Below are positions 57,635 to 64,000 of a DNA stretch of 64,000 nt, piece after piece. The position numbers were made by a program, and so were the translations under genes. Positions within the stretch are counted from its first letter, which is position 1. Every line of letters begins with the position of its first letter. The stretch covers positions 358,828 through 422,827 of the forward strand of contig NZ_CP071456.1 in NCBI RefSeq assembly GCF_017352135.1. The letters are read 5' to 3'. The DNA comes from Rhizobium lentis (GTDB lineage Bacteria; Pseudomonadota; Alphaproteobacteria; Rhizobiales; Rhizobiaceae). The notes beneath the pieces were generated by a model. It ran no database searches. It worked only from the letters and a program-made list of their open reading frames with translations, and was not told the DNA's origin.

Positions 57635-58384
57635 ATGTCCGAACGACCAAACAGCAAGCCGGAAACCGGCGCCTTCTTCGGCCGCGACCGCGCCTGGCAT
57701 GCGCCGGCCTTCACTCCGGGCTACAAGACTTCCGTGCTGCGCGCACCGCAGCGCGCACTGCTGTCACTCGACGGCACGATCTCGGAAACGACAGGGCCGG
57801 TCTTCGGCCATTCGATGATCGGCGAACTCGACAACGACCTGATCTTGAATTACGCGCGCCCCGGCGAAAGCGCCATCGGCGAACGCATCATCGTCCATGG
57901 CCGGGTCCTCGACGAGCGCGCCAAGCCGGTTGCCGGCGCCCTGGTCGAATTCTGGCAGGCCAATGCCGGCGGGCGCTATCGCCACAAGAAGGAAACCTAT
58001 CTCGCGGCAATCGACCCCAATTTCGGCGGCTGCGGCCGCGCCATCACCGATGAGGAGGGCCGCTACCATTTCCGCACTGTCCGCCCCGGCGCCTATCCCT
58101 GGCCGAACGGCGTCAACGACTGGCGCCCCGCCCATATCCATTTCTCGATCTTCGGCCACGGCTTTGCCCAGCGCCTGATTACCCAGATGTATTTCGAGGG
58201 CGATCCGATGATCTGGAAATGTCCGATCGTCGGCACCATCCCCGACAAGGCGGCGATCGAGCAGCTGATTGCGCCGCTCGACTGGGGCAATACGATCCCG
58301 ATGGATTCACGCGCCTATAAATTCGATATCGTGCTGCGCGGCCGCCGCTCGACGATGTTCGAAAACAGGCTGGAGGGCAACTGA
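57635..58384 (+). CDS. pcaH: Protocatechuate 3,4-dioxygenase beta subunit
   Basis: 249 residues from ATG 57635 with GGGAGGGG upstream. Intradiol dioxygenase fold: [31 protein letters not shown] (Fe ligand Tyr), [15 protein letters not shown] (second Tyr) and [11 protein letters not shown] (two His ligands). Carries the catalytic non-haem Fe(III). With PcaG it cleaves protocatechuate to beta-carboxy-cis,cis-muconate. Two bases separate it from pcaG. Confidence 0.95.
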   Translation: MSERPNSKPETGAFFGRDRAWHAPAFTPGYKTSVLRAPQRALLSLDGTISETTGPVFGHSMIGELDNDLILNYARPGESAIGERIIVHGRVLDERAKPVAGALVEFWQANAGGRYRHKKETYLAAIDPNFGGCGRAITDEEGRYHFRTVRPGAYPWPNGVNDWRPAHIHFSIFGHGFAQRLITQMYFEGDPMIWKCPIVGTIPDKAAIEQLIAPLDWGNTIPMDSRAYKFDIVLRGRRSTMFENRLEGN

Positions 58385-58386
58385 CC

Positions 58387-58998
58387 ATGCAGCAGCTCGG
58401 CTATCTCAAGGAGACCCCGTCGCAGACGGCGGGCCCCTATGTCCATATCGGCCTGACGCCGAATTTCTGCGACATTACAGGCGTCTATGACAGCGACCTC
58501 GGCGCCGAAATGGTCAACGACAAGACGCTCGGCGAACGCATCACCGTCACCGGCCGCATCTTCGATGGCGCCGGCGCCCTGGTGCGCGATGCCGTCGTCG
58601 AGATCTGGCAGGCCGACAGTGCCGGCCTCTACAACAGCCCTTCGGAAATGCGCGGCGCCGCCGACCCGAATTTTACCGGCTGGGGCCGCTGCCCGACCCG
58701 TGCCGAGGATGGCGTCTACAGTTTCGAAACCGTCAAGCCCGGCAGCGTTCCCTTCAAGGACGGCCGCAAACAAGCCCCGCACATCACCTTCTGGATTGTC
58801 GCTCGCGGCATCAATATCGGCCTGCATACGCGGATGTATTTTCCCGAAGAGGCCGAGGCCAACGCGAACGACCCGCTGCTTTTGCGCATCGAACATCGCG
58901 AGCGCGTCGCCACGATGATCGCCAGCCGCGACGGCGCGACCTGTCATTTCGATATCCATCTGCAAGGTCCAAAGGAGACGGTGTTTCTGGATATATGA
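58387..58998 (+). CDS. pcaG: Protocatechuate 3,4-dioxygenase alpha subunit
   Basis: 203 residues. Opens with LGYLKETPSQTAGPYVHIGL, the PcaG signature, then GRIFDGAGALVRDAVVEIWQADSAG and FKDGRKQAPHITFW. It keeps the intradiol fold but lacks the full iron ligand set, as is normal for the structural alpha chain. Partner of PcaH. The following 228 bases are occupied by a mosaic repeat before pcaB. Confidence 0.94.
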   Translation: MQQLGYLKETPSQTAGPYVHIGLTPNFCDITGVYDSDLGAEMVNDKTLGERITVTGRIFDGAGALVRDAVVEIWQADSAGLYNSPSEMRGAADPNFTGWGRCPTRAEDGVYSFETVKPGSVPFKDGRKQAPHITFWIVARGINIGLHTRMYFPEEAEANANDPLLLRIEHRERVATMIASRDGATCHFDIHLQGPKETVFLDI

Positions 58999-59040
58999 GG
59001 ATGTGCCGGCTGCTTGTTCGGAGAATTCCGCGCAAGCAGC

Positions 59041-59204
59041 CCCCTCACCCTGCCCTCTCCCGAGGGAGAGAGGAACAGGCCCATGCGAGAGAACCTGCCC
59101 ATAAGGCGCCGACGCCGCCTCATCTCCCTTCTCCCCTCGGGGGTCCGAAGAACGGGTCGAGACCAGTGGCTCGACCCCGGGGTGGCGGCAGCCGGATGAG
59201 GGGG
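59041..59204 (-). repeat. RIME-like mosaic palindromic repeat, copy 2 (inverted)
   Basis: About 164 bases in the pcaG-pcaB gap. Its reverse complement starts CCCCTCATCCGGCTGCCG, matching CCCCTCATCCGGCTACCG of copy 1 at 56208, and its left end CCCCTCACCCT matches the reverse complement of the right end of copy 1. It contains hairpins around 59053-59073 and 59120-59145. Orientation is opposite to copy 1. Confidence 0.72.
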
Positions 59205-59226
59205 CACCACGACAAACGAGCAGACC

Positions 59227-60273
59227 ATGACCGGATCACCCTTCGACCACCCCTTCCTCTCCGGCCTCGTCGGCGATGATGAAATCGCGGCGTATTTCTC
59301 CGCCGAGGCCGATATTCGCGCCATGCTCTCCTTCGAGGCAGCACTTGCCAAGGCCGAAGCCGCGCATGGCTTCATCCCTGGCGAAGCCGCAAGAAAGATC
59401 ATCGACACCTGCGCCGCCTTCTCGCCCGATGTCGCCAGTCTTCGATCGGCAACGGCAAGAGACGGCGTCGTCGTCCCTGATCTCGTCAACCAACTGCGCG
59501 CCGTCGTCGGCGCGGAGGCAGCACAGAACCTGCATCTCGGCGCCACCAGCCAGGATGTCATCGACACCAGCCTGATGATCCGCCTCAAGGCCGTCGTCTT
59601 CCTGTTTGCCGGCCGCCTGTTCGACATCGTCTCGGGGCTCGATGCGCTCGACCGCAAGTTCGGCCACAACCGGTTGATGGGCCATACCCGGATGCAGGCG
59701 GCAATCCCGATCACCGTCGCCGATCGTCTTGATGCGTGGCGCGGACCGCTTGCGACCTATCGCGACCGCCTGACCGAACAGAGTTTTCCCCTCCAGTTCG
59801 GCGGTGCGGCCGGCACGCTCGACAAGCTCGGGCCGCAAGGTCCGGCGATCCGGGCCTCGCTGGCTCAGGAGCTCGGCCTTACCGACACCAAGCATTGGCA
59901 GAGCGCGCGTCTGCCGATCGCCGATATTGCCGGCCTGTTCACGTCGATATCGGGAAGCCTCGGCAAGATGGGCCAGGACATCGCGCTGCTCGCCGAGGCG
60001 GGTGGCGAGATCGAAATCGCAGGCGGCGGCACCTCCTCGGCGATGGCGCACAAGCAGAACCCGGTTGCCGCCGAAGTCCTCGTCTCGCTCGCCCGCTTCA
60101 ACGCCACTGTTCTCTCGGGCATCCACCAGTCCCTCGTCCACGAACAGGAGCGCTCGGGCGCTGCCTGGACGCTCGAATGGCTGCTGCTGCCGCAGATGAC
60201 CATGGCGACCGCAGCCTCTCTGCGTCTCGCCGCAGAACTGATCGGAAATATCAAAAGGCTTGGGACGGTCTGA
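59227..60273 (+). CDS. pcaB: 3-carboxy-cis,cis-muconate cycloisomerase
   Basis: 348 residues, fumarase/aspartase superfamily. LGATSQDVIDTS (about 99-110), GHTRMQAAIP (about 152-161, catalytic His), and GGGTSSAMAHKQNPV, the flexible signature loop with catalytic Ser. It is about 100 residues shorter than Pseudomonas PcaB (about 450), lacking most of the C-terminal domain, as in other rhizobial PcaB proteins. Converts beta-carboxy-cis,cis-muconate to 4-carboxymuconolactone. Separated from pcaG by a repeat, so it may have lower or separate expression. The 296 bases after it hold no gene I can support. Confidence 0.92.
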   Translation: MTGSPFDHPFLSGLVGDDEIAAYFSAEADIRAMLSFEAALAKAEAAHGFIPGEAARKIIDTCAAFSPDVASLRSATARDGVVVPDLVNQLRAVVGAEAAQNLHLGATSQDVIDTSLMIRLKAVVFLFAGRLFDIVSGLDALDRKFGHNRLMGHTRMQAAIPITVADRLDAWRGPLATYRDRLTEQSFPLQFGGAAGTLDKLGPQGPAIRASLAQELGLTDTKHWQSARLPIADIAGLFTSISGSLGKMGQDIALLAEAGGEIEIAGGGTSSAMAHKQNPVAAEVLVSLARFNATVLSGIHQSLVHEQERSGAAWTLEWLLLPQMTMATAASLRLAAELIGNIKRLGTV

Positions 60274-60569
60274 GGCCACGGCGAGCATTCGGGCGCGGAG
60301 TGCCGGGATTTGCTTTTTCGATCGCGCGCAACCATCTTATAGCGATGATGTGCGGAAAACGCCCCGCCCCAGCAGCCCATTTACCGAAATCCAACCATGC
60401 CGGGTTGCTTTCCGAAGCGAAAGCCGATTGCTTAGGAAAATCTACTTCTTCTTCCGCTAGCGGTTAGGAGAATGAAAGGGGGCGCAGGCAAACCCGTGGA
60501 ATTCTGCTGCTTCGCATCGGGATAAACTATGATTACGATGGCGATGCGGGAAGGCCGGTTTGAAGAACG

Positions 60570-61400
60570 ATGACGACAGAACTGTTTCAAGTTAAATTTT
60601 GGGGGGTCCGCGGCAGTATTCCCGTATCGGGCCCCGAATTCGACCGCTATGGCGGCAACACTTCCTGCATCGAAATTCGCTGCGGACAACATCGGATGAT
60701 CTTCGACGCCGGCTCCGGTCTGCGCGAGGCCGGCCTGTCGATGATCGCCGACGGCGTCAGCGACGTCGACCTGTTCTTCAGCCACTGCCATTACGACCAC
60801 ATCATCGGCCTGCCCTTCTTCAAGGCGATCTATTATCCCTCGATCAACGTCACCATCTGGTCCGGCCATCTCGACGGCAAGATGAGCACGCGGGAAATGG
60901 TCGAGCAGTTCATCAGCCCGCCCTGGTTCCCCGTCAAGACCGACATCTGTCAAGCGACGATGAATTTCCGCGATTTCCATTCCGGTCAGGTGCTGAGCCC
61001 GCACGAAGGCATCATGATCAAAACCTTCATGCTGAACCATCCGGGCGGCGCCATCGGCTACCGCATCGAATATCAGGGCCGCTCGGTCGCCCTCATCTAC
61101 GACATCGAGCATAACCCCGGCACTTACGATCCGGTCTCGCTGGAGATGATGCAGGGCGCCGATCTCGTCGTCTACGACTGCACCTACAATGAAGACGAAA
61201 TGCAGCGTTTCAAGGGCTTCGGCCACTCGACCTGGGAACACGGCACCGAACTTGCGAAAATGGCGGGCGCCAAGCGCTTCGCCCTGTTCCACCACGCTCC
61301 CTCCCGCACCGACGAACAGCTGGCCCGGATGGAAGAGCAGGCGCAGGCCGCCTTCCCCGAAGCCTTTGCCGCTCGGGACAACCAGACCGTCGAGATTTGA
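60570..61400 (+). CDS. MBL-fold metallohydrolase
   Basis: 276 residues. VKFWGVRGSIPVSG near the start, YGGNTSCIEI, and the metal motif SHCHYDHIIGLPF (about 71-83, HxHxDH), then later ligands in LNHPGG, YDIEH and FHHAPSRTDEQL. The GVRGS and GGNTSC blocks mark the PhnP/ElaC-like subgroup annotated as beta-lactamase superfamily I or cyclic phosphodiesterase. Likely a cytosolic phosphodiesterase; substrate unknown. Monocistronic. Confidence 0.85.
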   Translation: MTTELFQVKFWGVRGSIPVSGPEFDRYGGNTSCIEIRCGQHRMIFDAGSGLREAGLSMIADGVSDVDLFFSHCHYDHIIGLPFFKAIYYPSINVTIWSGHLDGKMSTREMVEQFISPPWFPVKTDICQATMNFRDFHSGQVLSPHEGIMIKTFMLNHPGGAIGYRIEYQGRSVALIYDIEHNPGTYDPVSLEMMQGADLVVYDCTYNEDEMQRFKGFGHSTWEHGTELAKMAGAKRFALFHHAPSRTDEQLARMEEQAQAAFPEAFAARDNQTVEI

Positions 61401-61499
61401 CGGGCTTGAGGCCCGTCTTGCAGGAGCCTGGCTTTGCAGCGGAACAGATGCCGGGCCAAGCCGTTTCCCCTGCTTGATAATGCAAGCCAGGGACCAGCC

Positions 61500-61874
61500 A
61501 TGACCGTTCTTTCCGGAAAATGCCTTTGCGGGCAGGTGCAGATTTCTGTTCGCGGCGAAGCCTTGCGCGTCGGCATCTGTCATTGCACCGACTGCCGCAA
61601 GGAAAGCGGTTCGGCCTTCACCTTTTACGGCATCTGGCCCGCCGGCCAATTCGAATATTCCGGCGAAACTGCTGAATTCCGGGGCCGCCATTTCTGCACG
61701 AGCTGTGGTGCGCGCCTGTTTTCCGTCGATGACGAAGAGGCGGAGATCAAGCTCGGCATCCTCTCCGAGGCGCCGACGCCGCTCGTGCCGCGCTACGAAC
61801 TCTGGATCAAGCGCCGCGAAACGTGGCTGCGGCCGGTGGAGGGCGCCGAGCAGCATGAGGAGGACAGACGGTGA
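61500..61874 (+). CDS. GFA family (glutathione-dependent formaldehyde-activating-like) protein
   Basis: 124 residues from ATG 61500; the frame is open before but unlikely. Zinc ligands: GKCLCGQVQ (CxC), CHCTDCRKESGSAF and FCTSCGARLF (CxxC). This is the Mss4-like fold of Gfa/CENP-V proteins. Most members are of unknown function, and the link to formaldehyde is doubtful. It overlaps the next gene by four bases (61871-61874). Confidence 0.87.
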   Translation: MTVLSGKCLCGQVQISVRGEALRVGICHCTDCRKESGSAFTFYGIWPAGQFEYSGETAEFRGRHFCTSCGARLFSVDDEEAEIKLGILSEAPTPLVPRYELWIKRRETWLRPVEGAEQHEEDRR

Positions 61875-62743
61875 GCATGGCGACGCTCGTCCGCCATCAC
61901 CGGATCACCGTTGCAGGCGTCGAGACCTTCTACCGCGAGGCCGGCCCGCAGGATGCGCCGGTCCTGCTGCTGCCGCACGGCTATCCCTGCTCTTCTTACG
62001 AATTTCGCAATCTCATGCCGCGTCTTGCCGACCGCTGGCGGCTGATCGCGCCGGATTTTCCAGGCGCCGGCTACAGCGGCACACCGGATGATTTCGACTA
62101 TAGCTTCGGTGGTTACGCCGCCTGGCTGGAGGCCTTCGTCGCGGCGAAACAGGTCGAACGTTTCGCCCTCTATCTCCACGATTTCGGCTCGCCGATCGGA
62201 ACGCGGCTGGCGATCAGAAACCCCTGGCGCATCGCGGCGCTCGTCATCCAGAACGGCGATATTCCCTATGAAGACGCGCTGGGGCCGAAATATGCGGAGA
62301 TCGAAGCGACCTGGGAACTTCCGCGAGCCGAAATGAGGGAGGCGCTGGCCGAGGCGATCAGCGAGGAGAGCTTCCGCGAGGAGTTTCTCAACGACCTGCC
62401 GCCGCTTCTGGCCGACACGATCCCGCCGGATCTCTGGAGGCTGCACTGGTCGCTGATCACGCCGCGGCGCAGGGAAATCGCCATCGACCTGATCGCCGGA
62501 TTGAAGGAGAACCGCGCCTGGTTTCCCGAGCACCGGACCTATCTCAGGGCATACCGGCCGCCGACCCTGATCGTCTGGGGGCCGAACGACCACTACATGC
62601 CGGAAAAATCGGCGCGGGCTTATCTTCGCGATCTGCCGGAGGCCGAACTGCATCTGCTCGGCGGCGGCCACTGGCTGCTCGAGACACATCTCGATGAGGT
62701 CGCAGCGCTGATGCGCGACTTCCTCGGCCGCGTTCACACATGA
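61871..62743 (+). CDS. Alpha/beta hydrolase of haloalkane dehalogenase/epoxide hydrolase type
   Basis: 290 residues from GTG 61871 (ATG 61877 is an alternative). HGYPCSSYEFRNL gives the HGxP oxyanion motif, LHDFGSPIG has an Asp nucleophile in place of Ser (about residue 103), WGPNDHYMP supplies the acid and GGGHWLLETH the His. The Asp nucleophile points to epoxide hydrolase or dehalogenase chemistry rather than an esterase. Coupled to the GFA gene. Confidence 0.85.
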   Translation: MSMATLVRHHRITVAGVETFYREAGPQDAPVLLLPHGYPCSSYEFRNLMPRLADRWRLIAPDFPGAGYSGTPDDFDYSFGGYAAWLEAFVAAKQVERFALYLHDFGSPIGTRLAIRNPWRIAALVIQNGDIPYEDALGPKYAEIEATWELPRAEMREALAEAISEESFREEFLNDLPPLLADTIPPDLWRLHWSLITPRRREIAIDLIAGLKENRAWFPEHRTYLRAYRPPTLIVWGPNDHYMPEKSARAYLRDLPEAELHLLGGGHWLLETHLDEVAALMRDFLGRVHT

Positions 62744-62752
62744 TGCTTCTCG

Positions 62753-63505
62753 CTAATGGTCGAGCAGTGCCCCTGCCGGCGACCAGAGGACGGCGGGGTG
62801 CCGGCTCGTCAGCGCAAACAGGGCCGAGAGGAACTTCCAGGCGGCCGCGTCATGGACGAGATGGTGGGCGAGCACGCCGATCGGTTCGTCGCTGCCGGCA
62901 AAGCGGTCGCGCAGCTCCGCTACCAGTTCGGCCACCAGTTCCTCTTCACTTCTACCACCACGCGTGCCGTGCCAGTCGATCATGTCGACATGGGTGTTGA
63001 GAAGTGGTATCGGGCTCCCCTCCTTTGCCCGCCCGTAGATCGAAAGCGCTCGAAATCCGAGCCCGGGCAGCGCCGGGATGAGTGCGGCATCGATGCGGTT
63101 CCACGGCGGCACCAGCACCGGCAGGAAGCCGGCCGGATGCAGCCGCTGCAACAACCGGAAGCCTTCGCCCAACTCGCCAAGCACGACGTCGGCCGACCGT
63201 TCGTTACCGAGTTCCTGCTTCTTGCGCTCCGGCCCGGCATGATTGATATGCGACCAGCCATGCACGGCAACGCTAACGCCTGTTTCCTTCGTCAATCGTG
63301 CGGCCAGTCCCTCGCCGGTCAGGGCGGGAATGACGGCGAGCGTCAGCGGAATCCCGCTCTCGCCGGTCAGCGCCAGCAGCCGTTCCAGATCAGGCGTCGG
63401 CTCGACGGCATCGTCGTCGCGTAGCCAGAAGCGTGCCAAACGGCCGGCCGCCTGCCAGCGGTCGAGTTCGCGGCGCAGCGGCTCCCAGCTCGTCCCATCG
63501 GTCAT
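62753..63505 (-). CDS. Polysaccharide deacetylase-like protein
   Basis: 250 residues. WLRDDDAVEPTPDL has the paired Asp of the first carbohydrate esterase 4 motif, VHGWSHINHAG the metal His pair, and PPWNRID the third motif region. No signal peptide, so cytosolic. ATGA overlap at 63502-63505 with a GT4 glycosyltransferase gene upstream suggests joint action on a glycan or glycolipid precursor. Substrate unknown; Asp and His residues are intact, so activity is plausible. Confidence 0.82.
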   Translation of the reverse strand: MTDGTSWEPLRRELDRWQAAGRLARFWLRDDDAVEPTPDLERLLALTGESGIPLTLAVIPALTGEGLAARLTKETGVSVAVHGWSHINHAGPERKKQELGNERSADVVLGELGEGFRLLQRLHPAGFLPVLVPPWNRIDAALIPALPGLGFRALSIYGRAKEGSPIPLLNTHVDMIDWHGTRGGRSEEELVAELVAELRDRFAGSDEPIGVLAHHLVHDAAAWKFLSALFALTSRHPAVLWSPAGALLDH

Positions 63506-64000
63506 GGCGTCACTCCTGTTTTCACATTGTCCCGCAAGATTTCATCCAGCACACGCGCCGCATTGGCCAGCGAGCGCTCGCCGAGCACGAAACGGCGCGC
63601 CGCCTGCCCCATGACGTCCCGCTGCTGCCTGTCGTCGAGCAGGGCGGCTATGGCGGCAGCATAGGCGGCGACGTCACCATCCGCTGTCAGCAGGCCGGTC
63701 ACGCCGGCTTCGACCACGGCCGGCACGCCTGCCGTCTGCTGCGCGACGACGGGCAGGCCGGCGGCCTGGGCTTCCAGATAGGCAAGGCCGTAGGCCTCGC
63801 CGCAGCCGGGCCAGACATAGAGGCCGGCGAGCCCAAGCAGGACGGCGATCTCGGTTCCATCCCGCTCACCCAGCCATTCGATGCGGCCGGTGGGAAAGCC
63901 GGCAAACAGCGCCTGCACCTCCTGCCGCATCGGACCATCGCCGATGACGGCAAGCGTCCAGTCCCGGTCTTCGATCAGCCGCAATGCCTTTGCCAACATC
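63502..64000 (-). CDS. GT4-type glycosyltransferase, N-terminus beyond the window
   Basis: Only the C-terminal 165 residues are inside the window. They form the nucleotide-sugar-binding half of a GT-B fold: LAVIGDGPMRQEVQAL, IEWLGERDGTEIAVLL and GCGEAYGLAYLEAQAAGLPV, the E-x7-E motif that contacts the donor. Rhizobial relatives are retaining hexosyltransferases for glycolipids or exopolysaccharides. Acceptor unknown. It is followed by the deacetylase-like gene with an ATGA overlap. Confidence 0.87.
   Translation of the reverse strand, partial: MLAKALRLIEDRDWTLAVIGDGPMRQEVQALFAGFPTGRIEWLGERDGTEIAVLLGLAGLYVWPGCGEAYGLAYLEAQAAGLPVVAQQTAGVPAVVEAGVTGLLTADGDVAAYAAAIAALLDDRQQRDVMGQAARRFVLGERSLANAARVLDEILRDNVKTGVTP

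Overview
The window looks like chromosome, chromid or megaplasmid DNA of an alphaproteobacterium of the Rhizobium/Agrobacterium type, probably Rhizobium. The basis is the high GC, the large number of ABC uptake systems, the rhizobial gene orders (agp-type alpha-galactoside locus, hut locus using HutF plus HutG, pcaQ/pcaDCHGB) and RIME-like palindromic intergenic repeats. The species assignment is inference. No rRNA, tRNA, CRISPR array, insertion sequence or prophage was recognised.

Left edge (1-3.9 kb): a minus-strand cassette of three genes with ATGA overlaps, NADAR (YbiA-like) > SIS-HAD fusion > phosphoribosyltransferase-like protein, the last running off the window. A small three-helix membrane protein is divergent to it. 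This combination of ribose-phosphate/NAD-related enzyme folds is the best candidate here for an undescribed system. It is followed by a PAS-like/GGDEF diguanylate cyclase, a GNAT/DUF1778 toxin-antitoxin pair with a near-perfect inverted repeat upstream, and a periplasmic tail-specific protease (4.1-8.2 kb).

Acid-sugar locus (8.8-20.1 kb): three enolase-superfamily dehydratase-like genes and a GntR/FCD regulator on the minus strand face a sugar ABC transporter (binding protein, two permeases, ATPase), a fourth enolase-superfamily enzyme and an RraA-fold protein on the plus strand. Together they look like uptake and dehydration of aldonic or aldaric acids; the substrate is unknown. An O-methyltransferase follows.

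Alpha-galactoside locus (21.5-31.6 kb): an AraC-type activator is divergent from GH4 glycosidase, family-5 binding protein, two permeases, double ATPase and a second GH4 glycosidase, matching the agpT/agaL1-agpABCD-agaL2 arrangement known from Sinorhizobium meliloti. A second methyltransferase, a small HTH protein with two short unknown genes, an FAD/GcvT-type demethylase, a PAP2 phosphatase and a secreted protein follow (31.7-38.3 kb).

Histidine locus (38.3-52.2 kb): a polar amino acid ABC transporter operon ends in a HutH paralogue that lacks the Ala-Ser-Gly triad needed to form the MIO cofactor. Two HutC-type regulators, hutF, and hutI-hutH-hutG-hutU-hutD give a complete histidine-to-glutamate-plus-formate route. 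A TGTATATACA palindrome lies between hutF and hutI.

Right part (52.4-64 kb): a J-domain protein, a DUF899 protein preceded by three copies of a 14-base operator-like sequence, an alpha/beta hydrolase, pcaQ divergent from pcaDCHG-B (protocatechuate to beta-ketoadipate) with inverted copies of one mosaic repeat on either side of pcaDCHG, then an MBL-fold hydrolase, a GFA protein, an alpha/beta hydrolase, a polysaccharide-deacetylase-like protein and a truncated GT4 glycosyltransferase.
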